The translations under genes were made by a program, and so were the position numbers. From Posidonia oceanica (Eukaryota; Streptophyta; Magnoliopsida; Alismatales; Posidoniaceae), in assembly GCA_037176725.1 (NCBI GenBank), contig JAZBRS010000023.1, positions 32,049,001 through 32,113,000 on the forward strand: 64,000 bases of DNA, read 5' to 3'. Position 1 is the first letter of the stretch. Each line of letters begins with the position of its first letter. This document shows, one piece after another, positions 22,885 through 34,887 of this stretch. The notes under the pieces are model-generated. The model saw nothing but the letters and a program-made list of their open reading frames with translations, was not told where the DNA came from and did not search any database.

Positions 22885-23253
22885 CTAGCCCGGACAATCC
22901 GCCACCACAGTCTTCTTGGCACAGTCAATTACAGTTGAATACTGCGCCAGCCAGTCCATCCCCAGTATGACATCATACTCCCGCATGTCCATAACTATCA
23001 GACTGGCCTCAAAGTCCATCTCTCCCAACTTCACACCAATGGACCTCAAAAACTTCCATACCAGGCTGTGCTCCCCTAAAGGAGTCACCACGTCAAGATG
23101 AAATGCTAATCTTGCCGGTCTTAGGCCAAGCTTAGCTGCAAATGACTGAGATATAAACGAGTAAGAACTCCCTGAGTCAAACAAAACTCTGGCCATATTA
23201 CCAGCCACAAGAAAAGAACCTGGTAAAGCACAACACAACAATAAACCACACAT
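22885..23253 (-). pseudogene. pol: Chromovirus aspartic protease
   Basis: Contains 'VLFDSGSSYSFIS', the retropepsin catalytic DSG (relatives have DSGA or DTGA), and downstream 'YDVILGMDWLAQY', the usual ILGMDWL box. It releases capsid, protease, RT and integrase from the polyprotein. Same frame as gag upstream and RT downstream, separated by stops (TAG near 23256, a TAA and a TGA upstream, TAG at 22885). Confidence 0.88.
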
Positions 23254-23310
23254 CCACTAATAGGGAAAAGTACTGGATACATATTACAACACAGAGGTCC
23301 ACAATACAAA

Positions 23311-24438
23311 TCACTCTCGCTCCTTACCCTCAACAACATCCCCCGAGGGTCCAGCATCAGGAGCGGCTATGGAAAACACTCGTCCCCTGGTCGGCTGACG
23401 AGGTGCATCCCCAGCAGGCTTTGGAGGCTCAGGACAGCTCCGCTGAATATGCCCAGTCTTCCCACAATTATAACATCTCATAGGGCCTGGGTTCTGCGAT
23501 TTACTGGCGCAATACATAGCAATGTGTCCTGGCTTCCCACACTTGAAACAAGTTCTTGGACCTCCACTCGAGCCTGTCTGGCTGTATCCAGAACTCCCTC
23601 TTCCAAAGGAACTGCGTCCTTCCTCAGCAACAGAACCGAAACGCTCCTTCCTCTTCTTCCCTGAGCTCCCAGAACTACCAGAGCTCAGACCTCCAGAAAC
23701 AGAAGGCCGCTGAGAGGACAACTTCCCCTTCCCTTTGGGGTGTTCTTCCAGAAACAGCTTGCGGTCATCTTCATACCTGGCCGCGAGCTCCACAACATCA
23801 GCCAAGGTCGGGCATCTGAAACCCAAAACCCTTGACCGAAGAGCTGGCACCAACCCTTCCACAAACTTCTTAGCTCGGCGTCTCTCCGTGTCAAACACCT
23901 GAGCAAACTGCTCCAACCGAGTGAATGCTGCCTCGTACTCTGCCATAGACATGCTCCCCTGCTACAAATTTCGGAAGTCCCTATCCAAGCGATCTTGCTC
24001 ATACTCAGGGAAATACTGCTCATAGAACACCTCCCGGAATTCCTCCCAGGGTATAGCAAGCAGATCTGTATCAGGAAACTTGAGACGGCACACAGACTTC
24101 TACCACTGGCTGGCTTCACCCTTGAACTGGAAGGTTGCCAGACAAACCCACTTCTCCTCCGGGCACTCCAGACTCTCCAGGATCTTTTCAACCTCTGAGA
24201 GCCAAGACTCCGCATCCTCTGGCTTGCCCTTGCCATCGAAGTTCGGTGCACCAAGCTTACGGAACTGGGAAATCCACGGGTCACCCTTAGACTCACTGGA
24301 ACTGCTCTTTCCAAGTGATTGCACGAGTCCCCGCACCATTTCCCCCAACTCTTGCCGAACTCCCTTCCAACCACCTTCATCCTCCAAGCCAGAACTAGAT
24401 GTCGAAACCTTCCCCTTCCCTTTGCCCTTAGGTGCCAT
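23311..24438 (-). pseudogene. gag: Chromovirus gag with two CCHC knuckles
   Basis: Starts MAPKGKGKGK at 24438, a basic start usual in this clade. The frame is cut by TAG at 24100-24102 (after 'GEASQW', where Trp would be expected) and TAG at 23962-23964, then continues 23952-23311. 'MSMAEYEAAFTRLEQFAQ' is the capsid core. Two zinc knuckles, 'CFKCGKPGHIAMYC' and 'CYNCGKTGHIQRSC', bind element RNA. It ends at TGA 23311-23313; in relatives the frame runs on into the protease. Confidence 0.88.
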
Positions 24439-24556
24439 CTAGCTATAGCCACAACAAAGACAAGAAACAAAAGATCAGGTGCAAAAACAAAACGGCACAG
24501 TCCTACGGAGCCACTAGACCGGACACTACTAAGCTGGTGCACTTAGTGAACCTAGA

Positions 24557-24568
24557 GCTTTGATACCA
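24557..24568 (-). other. Chromovirus primer-binding site (initiator tRNA-Met)
   Basis: Minus-strand TGGTATCAAAGC lies 3 bp from the 5' LTR. The usual plant initiator tRNA-Met complement is TGGTATCAGAGC, so there is one mismatch. Confidence 0.88.
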
Positions 24569-24571
24569 CCC

Positions 24572-26724
24572 TGTCACGCCCCGGCGTGACCAAAATAGCA
24601 TCAACTACCCAAATGATATTTAAAAAAATAAACAATTAATTACATTTGAGAATAAATTTAAAACTTTTACAAGACTATTAAAATACTCCCAAGATCCCCA
24701 GTGTGCGGCTACGTGGCTCCTAAACAAGCACCAGGCTGGACTGTACCTCGACCCTGCACCTGAAAACCAAAACACAAAACACACGTGAGTGACATCTAAG
24801 TCACCCAGTACGTGCCACCCAAAACCACGGCAACCGGCAGCAGAAACATTTACTAAAGCAATAAACATCATAATTTACAGCAATCTATGCTATTTAGAAG
24901 CATAACATTCATTTCTATAAAACCACATGCTTTTTATAAAGCTATCCATATTTTCTACCAAAATATGCATTCACAAATACATCACAAATCCACACTCACA
25001 CACACATCGATTCCAAATCTAATCGAACACCCTGGCCACAGGTGAACGACACCAGCCACAAGTAGTTGCAGATGACACACGCATCTCTTGGCTGCAATGC
25101 TGCGGAAGACTACCCCGTGTGGGAGAACAATCCGCCCCGGGAACTCAGCCCTCAATTTATAGAATGATCATTTCCATGATCAACATCATATCAACACGAG
25201 GTTACGCACTCTGGCATTCCTTTGGTGTCCGAGCATCTGGGGACTCCAACCCCAGCCCCAGCCAGCACCGACATAGAGGGTAGACCATCTATTTCAATGG
25301 GGCCTACTGTACCGCTAACCTCACTCCAGGCTACCTGACTCTCGAACCATAGAGTGTATTCAACACCCCTAGTTACTGGTCAGAAGCTTCGGTCTCTTGG
25401 TCCTTCAAAACCACGAAAACTATTTCCAACCTCTTTTCATAAACATGCATTTCTTTCCCAAAATCATTTGGAAATTCTTTCAAAATCAATCCTCATAATC
25501 CATAAAACCATACCAAATCACAATAAAACCAAATACATCAAAACCCAAATCTCTCTCTTTAGAAACCATTTTACCCCTGAAACGGCACACCGAAAAAGCC
25601 ACCAGTCGACCGAAAATCCCTGGTTCAGGAGAACCAAATCAACCAATCAACCGTTCTGGGTACCGAGTCTAGGTTCAGACCAAAAATGGCACACCGAAAA
25701 TGCCACTGGTTGACCGAAAATCCCTGATTCGTTAGAACCAAATCCACCAGTTGAACCGATCCGCACAGAAATCGGCAGATCGATCGATTTTGGTAGACCG
25801 AAATCAGATTCTGGCCTAAACAGATGGCAAAACGGGACACCAAAAATGGCGGGTCGTACCGATTTCTACAGAAAACGGCATACCGATCAAAAAGAGCGTA
25901 CCGATCTGGGCGATTTCAGAAAACCAAAACGGAACCCAAAACAAATCGCCCAAGATGGGAACCTCTACCGATCTCACCACAAAAACCCATAAATCAGGAG
26001 TAAATACTAGAATCAAAGCCTCACGAGTGCTCTACTCATGAGCACAAAAATCAAATCATTCCATGCATCATGCATCAAGATATAAAATCATAAAGCTCAA
26101 GCGGTCAAATAAAACCTATTTCCATTCAATCCACATTCAATCCAAAACCATTCAAAACCAAATAAAATCCTACAATTATCATGGCATAGCTAGATTACAT
26201 GCATTCTAAGCATTTAGGCATGAATTGAGGAAAAGAAATGAAGGGGAGGAACACGCACCAACCAGCAAACCACCATCTCCAGCTCCAGTCGGCCGACGAA
26301 CAACACCCTCCCTCCTCCGGTCGACGAGCGCCACACACCTCACACCGGCTTGCCTCCGTGCTCCTCTAGCACCGACCGCACTTCCTCTTCCTCCTCCAAC
26401 CGCCAGCAATCGCCTAGGGTTGCAATCGGCTGTCCGGTGGAGAAGAAAACGAAGGAGAAGAGAAGAAATGGAGAAGAAAGAAGAATGGGCATGTGTGGGG
26501 AGAAAATTGGGAAATTGCATTCCCACCCATTTTCCACCACAAACCACGCACAAGCCCCCAACTTCCTTCAACTAAGCCCTCACTTCACACGACCACACCA
26601 AACAACACCAAGGAGCCAGAAACAAAACCACCAAGGCACACAACACCAACACACCACAACACAGGGAAAATGATTTTCCAGAATAATTAACTCAAATTAT
26701 ATTATGGAAAATTAGGATATTACA
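24572..26724 (-). repeat. Chromovirus 5' LTR
   Basis: 2153 bp, TGTCACGCC to ATTACA. Immediately outside it is the target duplication AGAGC (26725-26729), and the next base begins a GTTGGACGC module of the host LTR. Confidence 0.92.
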
Positions 26725-28776
26725 AGAGCGTTGGACGCGAGCTGTTCCAGCGTCCAATGTTGGACGCGAGGTACAGCAGCGTACAATGTACTAGGAGGCA
26801 CAAACAAGCACAAACTCTGCATAAAACTAGCATACGATCTATAAAAGCTGAGGAACAATTGCTATGAAGGCTAAGCAAGCATACAAGCACAGGAATCATG
26901 CAAACATATGGATCAGAGCATCATGCAAACATTTAAAACCAAAGTAAATGAGCAGCACCGTTAGACGCTGGTGACAGCAACATCCAACGTAGGACGCTGA
27001 AGCCCCCAGCGTCCAACACCTGTAGAATGCAAACCTACCTGCAAAGGGGGAGCTCAGCTCTAAACCCCACTTAAACATGCATGCAAGCTACTGATGACAT
27101 GCCAGATCAAGAAAAAACACTCATACCAAGCATATAATCCATGAGAAGCAAGTAAGAAAGAGCATACATAGGAGTAAAGGGGTAAAAAACCCAAGAAAAA
27201 TAGCATGCAACTTGAGAGGAGATTAGAAAGCCTAAGCATGGTTGCCATAGGGGCCAGGCATCAGTAAACATGCATGGATCAAGTATAAATCTCGAAAAGA
27301 AGCAAGATACAAGCATGGCAGCAAATATGAGCTAACGGACATGTTGGACGCTGGATGAACCAGCGTCCAACGTAGGCAGACAGCAGAATGACTTAAGGCA
27401 TGCAAAAATGATCCAAACAAGGATCAAAACAAGGAAGCAGGCATGGCATAGCATCTGAAAACATGTAAGGAAAGCATGCAGAACAAACTCATAAAAGGCA
27501 AGCAACAGCAAAGCATGGCAAGCTTCAAAGCAAAAGCAAAGGTAGATTAGGCATAGCAGGGTGTTGGACACTTGACCTTGCAGCGTCCAATGTTGGACGC
27601 ACTAGGCTATGCGTCCAACAAGGTGGCGATCTTCTCGGCCAAGAACAGCGGCCGAATCGATCCAAAACCTCAAACAAACTTGCTAGTAAGCAAGTGTGGC
27701 CGACAACAAGCATGGTGGTATGCTTGGTGCTAGAAATAGGCGGGTGGATTGCTCCACCCACCTCCTCCTCCTCGCGGCCAGAAAGCCAAGGCAGGGAGGG
27801 GTGTGTGCTGTGCAAGAAAGCATGGAAAGCATCTAGGAAGGTTCAAACACTCATGCATGAGCTTCAGGGATCGAGAACTAACCTTACCGCGGCTTGAAGT
27901 GGTTGTTCGCGCTCTTCGCTGGTGCTGCGGAAGCTTGCGGCAGGCGAACTCCGGCGAGGTTGCTTGGTGTGTTGGGGGCTCGAGAGAGGGCACCGAAGGT
28001 CTGGGAGTAAAGGTGGGTATTTGCTCTAGCTCCGGGAGTGCTTGAATTGCGGAGGGAATGCCTGTGGTGGTCTGTGCGTGCTTGGGAAGAAGGCTGTTTG
28101 GCAATGGTTTTGTGGAATGGGTTCATGGGTTCATGTGCATTGGCAGCAGTTGCAGAGGAATTTGCAGGTAATTGCATGAGATGGCAGGCGAGGCTGGGTG
28201 TATGGAGGGCACGAGGGATGTCAGGTGGAGGGCCTGGTCTTGTCAGAGGGCTGCCGAAGTCTCGATGGTGGCAGGTAGAGGCGGCTGATGGCAGTGAGGG
28301 CGGAGTGAGCAGAAATGGGGCTGGGTAGGAGGAGACGGCTAGTAAGTGGAGTAACTCGGCCTTGGTAGGTAGTGGATGGCCTAGAGTGCATGAGGGGATG
28401 GGTAGTAAGTGCGTACTGGCGGCAGAGAGGACCAGAGGTGAGCCGAAGGTGGCGGAGCAGCCGCTGCAGCTCCCGAGCCGTTGGACGCTAGTGCAGCACG
28501 CATCCAACGTTGGACGCTAGCACAGGGCGCGTCCAACGTTGGACGCTGCTCGTGCCAGCGTTCAACATTCCCAGGAGGCAAAAGCTGAAATGGGCTTGGG
28601 CTTGGGCTTAAAAAAGGTGTAAAAAGGCTTGGGTTAAGGTTTTGGGGTTTAGGTAAGGTTTTAGGTTTGGTTTTGGGTAGAAATGGGTTAGTCTGAAAAA
28701 GAGAGCCATCCTAGAGTCCAAACAAGCCTACAGGAGAAATCACCAACTTCCAGGCTATCAGAATGGGGTGTCTACT

Positions 28777-30058
28777 GATGCCCCTCCCTGAGCGAGGTCA
28801 AGCGTAGCAAGACCGCTGCTCAGGGTAGACAAGACACCCTACCTGACGCCGGCAGGAGCGCAAAATTGATGTTGGCGTGAGTCACTTATCCGGCGGATGC
28901 ACCGGAAATCATGACTCGATGCCACCATGCGAATGCAGATGCAAGATGCTAATGCAATGCAATGCATGCTGATGCAGAAGTTAGTGCAGATGTTAGTGTA
29001 GATGCTAATGCAGAATTGGTGTGCGATGCGAATGCTGATGTTGAACCAATATGCACTAGTGCGTGTGCGAGTGCTGTGCATGAGGAGATGCTATGCCTAT
29101 GCATGGTGAGTGCTGGTGCTAATGCCGATGCTGATGCGGTGGGTGCTTGCTATGCTTGTGAGTGCGGGCACTAATGCCGTGAGTGCTGGTGCTAATGCTG
29201 TGAGTGCCGGTGCTGTGAATGCAACCACCAAACAGGGAATGCTAGGGCAGTGCAGTGTGATGCATGCTGAAGCGAGGAGAAGCAGAAGGTTCTACAATGC
29301 AACGCGACAAGTTGGCTGCTCGTCCAAACTTGCGCAAAAGCAGCTCCGGAAGGACTAATGCGCTTGCCGCTCGGGCAGGTTGGCTGCTAGTCTGAGGGAG
29401 ACCAAAGGGTCCTTGTCCATTCGGGACAAGTGAAACAAGCAGGAGCTCGCGAGGCCGCGAGAAGGAGAAAATGCTTGCCTCCGGTCGGGGCGGCAAGCAG
29501 GCAAAAAGGTAGGATGGACAATGCAATGCAAAGGATGTCCTAAGCAATGTAGGAAGGTGAATGCAAATGCAGATGAATGCGAACACTAGAATACTGTGCT
29601 GATGCAAATGGTATGCTTACGCTAATGCTTACTGCGTTGCACTCCTCTGGGGGAAAGCGGGATGGTGCATGCACGCGGAAAAGGCGGAAAGCGCATGGAG
29701 TAAAGCTGAAAGTAAAGATGCTAAAAGTAAAGCAGGGGATGTGCATGCAATGGCAGGTACGAAATGCCCAGGAAAGCGAAATACGGAAGTTGGTGTGAGG
29801 ACCACAGAGGAGTGGCAGCGCAATAAGGGCGCAATGTTATGCAATGTTATGCAGTGAGATGCAGAATATGCAGCAGGGCGCTGGGCACACGGAACCGAGA
29901 AAACGATCCCAAGGCCGCGCACTACTGCAGGTGCCATCCAAAGCCGGCAAGCTGCGAAAGTCTTGCGGGTGCCGAGGATGTTACCTTAAGCAATACGTGA
30001 ACAGGGGTCCGGATCCTAAGCACACAATGTCCGTGTAATGATGAGATGCAATACTAGA
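28777..30058 (-). other. M1 3' internal segment
   Basis: Starts with the PPT (28777-28792), then 'ggtcaagcgtagc', 'acaccctacctgacgccgg' and a 'tcatgactcgatgcca' block, all shared with M2 (54982 on) and, reversed, with 4545-4661. 28920-29260 is low-complexity (GATGCTAATGC-like) sequence. No gene is visible. It ends at the T insertion point, and its continuation is at 44850. Confidence 0.7.
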
Positions 30059-31291
30059 TGTAGATACCCCGTTTTGGCACTCCCTTCATGGTAGTGTAGT
30101 CTGTTGCATTAGGCTACCTCTAGAAGCTCGTTTTCCAGCTCAAGTACTCCCATCTAACCTATTGACACTTGTCCCTGTGATTGAGAGGCCAAAATTGGAA
30201 AGTTCGCATTTAAGTGTGTTGGACGCTGTGCTTCATAGCGTCCAATGTTGGACGCTGTGCATCATAGCGTCCAACAACCTGATTTTCAGTTTCCCCAAAC
30301 TTGCCATATTTGGCTGAAATCAAATTTCGTGCTTTGCCTCCACTAAGGGTCCTTTGACCAGTCAAGGCCTTAATTGGCTTTAATGGTCATTAATCAGCCA
30401 CTTATTGAGGAATATTCTTTGATCTTGGCATCTTTGCCTCGGAGGGTCGTTGGACACTGGGTATTCCAACATTGGACGCTATAATGGTCAGCGTCCAATA
30501 CTTCTGAAACAGGAAAGTTGCTGACTTGGCCTTTGTGTCCTTATTTGTTCCACCCCTGCTTCTATAAAAGTAGGGGTACCCCCACTAGGATGAGGGACGA
30601 AATTGGAGGGATCTAGGAGGGATTTAGAAAGGATTTTCAAGAGAGAAACACAATTTGAGAAGAATTAGTGAGAGCAAATAGAAAGTGTTTTGAGCTCGAA
30701 TCTCGAGAGAAGAGGTGGAGAAAGAGTTTTGAGGGAGCTTGAGTCCTCCTTTGTCATCAGTGGCACGACATCGAGGCCACTTGCATTCCGTGCATAGACA
30801 AAAGGGGGCTTTCTTTAGTTTCCTTTTCTTTTCACATCATATGTTTAATTTCGTAGTATAGTGAAACATTTCATTTCATATATTGTTGTAGCTAGGCATA
30901 GTCATACTTAGTTGCAACCGGGGGGATAAAACCCCTCGGGTAAGTATTCCTCCTTTCATTTTATGTTAATTTTCAATTTGTTTTGAATCATATACTACAC
31001 TTTGTTAATTCGTATCTTTAAAATCTGTTTTGCAAGGAAACGAAGAAGAAGAAGAAACTCACCAAACACGGGCACCCTTGGGCAACACTGGCGTTGTCCC
31101 AAGATAGCTGAACCCGTAACCACATCACATCTCCCCAAGGCGTCTCAAGGGCCGGCGAAAGCGAACCGAGAGTGGCGATCACACCAATTCCATCACACGT
31201 GGAGTGACGGAGTTGGATACAAAAAAGAGGCAACGAGGAAGCACCAAATAGATACAACAAGCTTCTCCTAATCAAAAACCCCATATCCACA
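30059..31291 (+). repeat. T 5' LTR
   Basis: 1233 bp. TATA box TATAAAAG at 30563-30570. Two GTTGGACGC modules (30218-30275 and 30449-30499). The last 270 bp, including a hairpin CTTGGGCAAC...GTTGTCCCAAG near 31067-31095, are almost identical to the 3' LTR, while the upstream part has diverged strongly. Confidence 0.88.
30563..30570 (+). promoter_or_regulatory. TATA box of T 5' LTR
   Basis: TATAAAAG in 'cttctataaaagtaggggta'. The same box is at 44113-44120 in the 3' LTR. Likely core promoter for T transcripts. Confidence 0.7.
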
Positions 31292-31294
31292 GTC

Positions 31295-31311
31295 TAGCGA
31301 TCACGGTGGGA
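31295..31311 (+). other. Possible T primer-binding site
   Basis: TAGCGATCACGGTGGGA lies 3 bp after the LTR. It resembles the complement of a plant tRNA-Arg 3' end (TGGCGACCACAGTGGGA from memory) with three or four mismatches. Confidence 0.35.
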
Positions 31312-33351
31312 CGGCTAAAAGTGCCCCCGTGCTAGGTGAGTGTTCTCTTCTTCTTCTTTCTTTTCCTTTGCAATCTTTCTTTTACTTTTGAGGATTTTTT
31401 CAAAGTCGTGGCGAGATTCCTCGTAGTGTTTTGAGGCACCACGACCCTCTTAGTATTTGATCTTTAATTATGCACTAAAAAGCATGCTTCTACCTCTTAT
31501 CCAAATAAGTCTAGTCTGTCAGTGCGTTAAAAGCTGTGCAGGGCAGCGTCCAACATAGGACGCAGCCTGTTCCAACGTCTTACGCCTCTGGCCAGTTTTC
31601 TATTTTTTTCTTACAATTTCTTCTGTTAGGTTTTTTTTTATGTTGAAAAATGTATGCAATCACCCTTTTCTTTTGTTCTGATTCTCGAGAATAAAGGGGT
31701 GTTTGAGTAAAAAAAAATCTCTTGTTTTAGTTTTCTAAAAAAATATCTCTTGTTTGTGTGTTGGACGCTAGTCCTCATTGCGTCTTACATAAAATGCCAA
31801 CTTTTGTTGCGTCTTACACATCTGGACAGGATTCATCCTGTTTTTAAAATCTTTCTTTGTTTTCTTTTTATAACTGACGCAAGGAATGAGGTGTGAGGTG
31901 ATCGACTTTCCCGTAGGGACCAGAGCCTTAATACTTGGGAGCTTTTCAAAAATCCAAATAAAAATCGAGTTTTCCGTGTGACTTGTATGGCCCTTGATTG
32001 GGAACTAATTTGATTGTGTCTCTTCTTAGATTACACAAAATAACCACTTAAATCCTGAGCACCTCTATTGCAAAGGGCTTAAGAGAGGTATTTGTGTTGT
32101 CACTTGCTTTCACAAGGGGCACTCTACCTTCCCTTGCTCTGTGTGAAAGTAAGTTAGAATCCCAAGTCTAGATTTATATTCCTTCCCCCCCTTTCGGTAG
32201 TTTGTTTATCTTGATTGTTATTGTGTTAATACGTGAGAGACTCGATCAACTCTAAGTACGCTGGACTCTACCTTGACGGGGTAGGGACTTAAGTGTGCTC
32301 AGGCTCCCCAAAGATTCTCAGGAGTTGAGATAGGGGTAGTACCAAAGAAGAGAAACATTTTGTCCTGTTTGTGAGGATCCATAGATAACTCACGAAGGCA
32401 AATCATACCCAAGCCTTAAGGAATCTCGAGAGTCATGCAAGTTTAAAACACTAATAACAAAGCGAAATCCAAAAATCAAAACTTTTAATCGATGTTTGAA
32501 AGTGTTTCTGTGCAGCTCGCTGTTACAGGGTGTTGGACGCTATAACTACCTGCATCCTACGTTGGACGTAGAAACCATACGCGTTCAACACATTGTCTGT
32601 TTATTCCTTTTATTGCTTGGTTATCTTGTGGAATTATTGAATGCTACAGGATGAATGTTTGAACAGGGGTTATAAACAGGTTATTTGAACTTTATTCTTG
32701 AGACCTTTTCTTTTTTTAGATACTTGTAGTAGGTTATAAAGAGCTTTTGTAAGTCTTGTTGCTTTTCTTTCTTTTGTCTATCAAAGTGTAAGAGTTGTAA
32801 TATTTTTCCCTTTACTAGCAAAAAAAAGAAAGAGAAAAATTAGAAAGAAAGAAAAAAAGAAGAGAAAAAAAAGAAAATAAAAAAAAAGAAGAAAAAAATA
32901 GAAAGAAAAAGAAAAGTCTTTGTATGGCCCTATGATCCTCAAAAGCACAGGGATTTTGTTCATTAAGAAATATCTCTCAAAGGAACAATTGGTGGCACAA
33001 AGACCAGGTCAGCAGGCAACTTGAAGTGTTGGACGCTTCTATGGTAAGCATCCAACATAGAACGCTACTTCCTCCAGCGTCCTACACTGCCATTTCACTT
33101 CAAAGCCAATCGGCGCATCGATCGCTTGCCATTTGCCAAGATTGAACCTAAAAATACAAGGAGTGTGTTCCAGGGAGTTGTGGTAGTCATTTCTGCATAG
33201 TCAAGCATTGATTGCATTGGTTAAACCAACCAACCGAAGACAGGGGTGTTGGACGCTATTGTTGCTTGCATCATACATTGGACGTTGCTTGTATCGGCGT
33301 CCTACACTTACTGTAACAGAACTTAAGCAGAAACAAGAGAAGCTGAGCCAA
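31312..33351 (+). other. T leader with hairpin modules
   Basis: About 2 kb of non-coding leader. GTTGGACGC-type modules, several degenerate, lie at about 31541-31585, 31760-31818, 32532-32589, 33028-33085 and 33248-33305. 32817-32912 is a purine (A/G) run. No gene. Confidence 0.65.
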
Positions 33352-34887
33352 ATGTCTGAATCCGAAAGTAGCTACACAGATACAGATAGCATGCCCGAGG
33401 AGGAACCCATCATGAGGTTGTTCGATCCAACCACTGGAGAGGAACTGGATCCCGACTCGGCCCAATATCAAGTACTGTATCGCTTCCTTTACAGTGACAA
33501 CAATCATCCCGGTTCGTCAAATCAAAGAGACGAGGATCTCCATCAAAATCAACACCTCCCTGGTAAAAGACTACGAAGGTCTGCTGCGGGCCACGTCCCT
33601 GAAAATCTGTGCCAAAGACAACACGGAATTGCACCATCAGATACCCAACACCAGGGGCAGGAAAACGACTCACTAAGAGGATTTTGAGGAAGGTCAAATC
33701 CTTTATTCGTTGAGCAGCCACAGCAGCAGCCGCATGGCAAAGGAGCCGATCCATTATTCTCCAACCAACCAGAGCAAGGTTACCAGGTTCCTCTCTAGCC
33801 GGGTATGAATATACAAGGTGACAATCAACAGCCGCATGCCGATCAAGTAGCAAATGCTCAAATTCATGGCGGGCTCAGCAATTTAGCAGAAATGAGGAAG
33901 GTCTTAAATTCCTTAGGGGTTCAGATACAAGCTCCCCCAACTTTTGACATGGGCAAATTCCCACCATTTCAGCTACCTCCTGGCTTCAAGTATTCAAAGA
34001 CACCTAAGTTTGATGGGACCACCAACCCACAAACCCACATCATCCGGTTTCAAATGGAGTCAGCTCTGTACTTTCATGACTTGGGGTTCATCATCCACCT
34101 TTTCTTCTATTCATTGGAAGGCGAACCCATGGATTGGTCCCTTACCCTCTTCGAAGACAACCTCAGCAGCTTCAACAAGATGAAGGAGTGCTTCTTGACC
34201 AAATATCAACACAAGATCGAGTCAAAGCCGACCTTTCATAACTTGAGCAGGGAGACCATGAAGCTGGGTGAAGAATGGGTCACCTTTGCAAATAGATGGC
34301 GAGAGATGGCTGCCAAATCAGGCCTAGACATCCCGGAAGGATAAGTTATCCAGACATTGATTGCAAATGCTACTGGTCCAATGAAAAGGGGGTTGGCAAA
34401 TGCCTATTGCCCTTCTGTAACTGCACTCTACGAGGTAGCTGCTTCTGTAAAAGAAAATATGCATGAATTTCAAAAGATAGAAGGCAATACTGAGTCCGTT
34501 CTTCAAATTGCGAAGCAACAAGATTCTCCTCTTCAAGATTACCGACAGAATGGCAGCCGCTCTGGAAAAGATGGCAACGCCGAGGGCAACTACCATCATA
34601 CAGCTCCACAACAACAATCCAAGAGACCAAAGTGCACAAGCTATCCTCCTATCTCGGTCACGCTGATGGACATGTTTGCAGAAATGATAGAGGCCCGAGC
34701 AATCGACCTCCCGCCTCAAAGACTTGAAGGGACGAACTGCGACAGAAGCAAATATTGCCAGTACCACAGGAGACGTGGGCACAATTTAGAAGACTGCTAG
34801 GTCTTTAAGGACGTCATCTATGACCTGGTGGACGCAGACATTTTCAATTGGAATGTACTGATAGAGAGGGCTCAGAAGCGCCATTAA
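33352..34887 (+). pseudogene. gag: T gag (Tat-like), broken
   Basis: The frame from ATG 33352 ('MSESESS') continues to TAA 34885-34887, interrupted between 33687 and 33805 (a frame change about 33490-33680 restores a better coiled-coil-like segment), by TAA 34342-34344 and TAG 34798-34800. Landmarks: 'PPGFKYSKTPKFDGTTNP', 'FFYSLEGEPMDWSLTL', 'CFLTKYQHKIESKP', 'WVTFANRWREMAAK', and the knuckle-like 'YCQYHRRRGHNLEDC' followed by 'VFKDVIYDLVD'. This is the Tat/Ogre gag pattern (capsid and RNA binding). It shares the layout but little identity with M gag. Confidence 0.75.

Larger units (their letters stand above)
17762..26724 (-). mobile_element. Ty3/gypsy chromovirus (Tekay/Del-like)
   Basis: An 8963-bp element on the minus strand. 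LTRs 17762-19881 (2120 bp) and 24572-26724 (2153 bp) start TGTCACGCC and end ATTACA. The target duplication AGAGC is at 17757-17761 and 26725-26729. Primer site at 24557-24568, PPT region just right of 19881, and gag, protease, RT, RNase H, integrase and chromodomain in that order. A single gag-pol frame, long LTRs and a C-terminal chromodomain fit the Tekay/Del clade. In the first 300 bp of the LTRs I count about seven differences, so the insertion is fairly young, yet coding is already broken by at least six stops and two frameshifts. Confidence 0.92.
16267..28776 (-). repeat. M1 3' LTR, split by the chromovirus
   Basis: Begins TGTAGTAATCC at 16267 and ends GGGGTGTCTACT at 28776 (plus-strand reading). 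Segments 16267-17761 and 26730-28776 are collinear with the M2 LTR. GTTGGACGC modules lie at 17298-17355, 17532-17589, 26730-26787, 26960-27016, 27343-27371 (half), 27563-27619 and 28480-28566 (three hairpins). Its first 500 bp are much closer to 51071-51572 than to the M2 LTRs, which identifies 51071-51572 as its partner. Confidence 0.8.

Noticed and set aside
20400..24542. Plus-strand frames opposite the chromovirus pol
   Set aside because: Shadows of the minus-strand gag-pol, which has clear motifs.
28920..29260. Satellite or telomere-like repeat (GATGCTAATGC words)
   Set aside because: Irregular unit length and few copies; better described as low-complexity internal sequence, also present in M2.
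31002..31290. A small gene at the LTR end (also 44584-44829)
   Set aside because: Lies in the conserved last 270 bp of the T LTRs on both strands; conservation is that of the LTR pair and no domain is visible.
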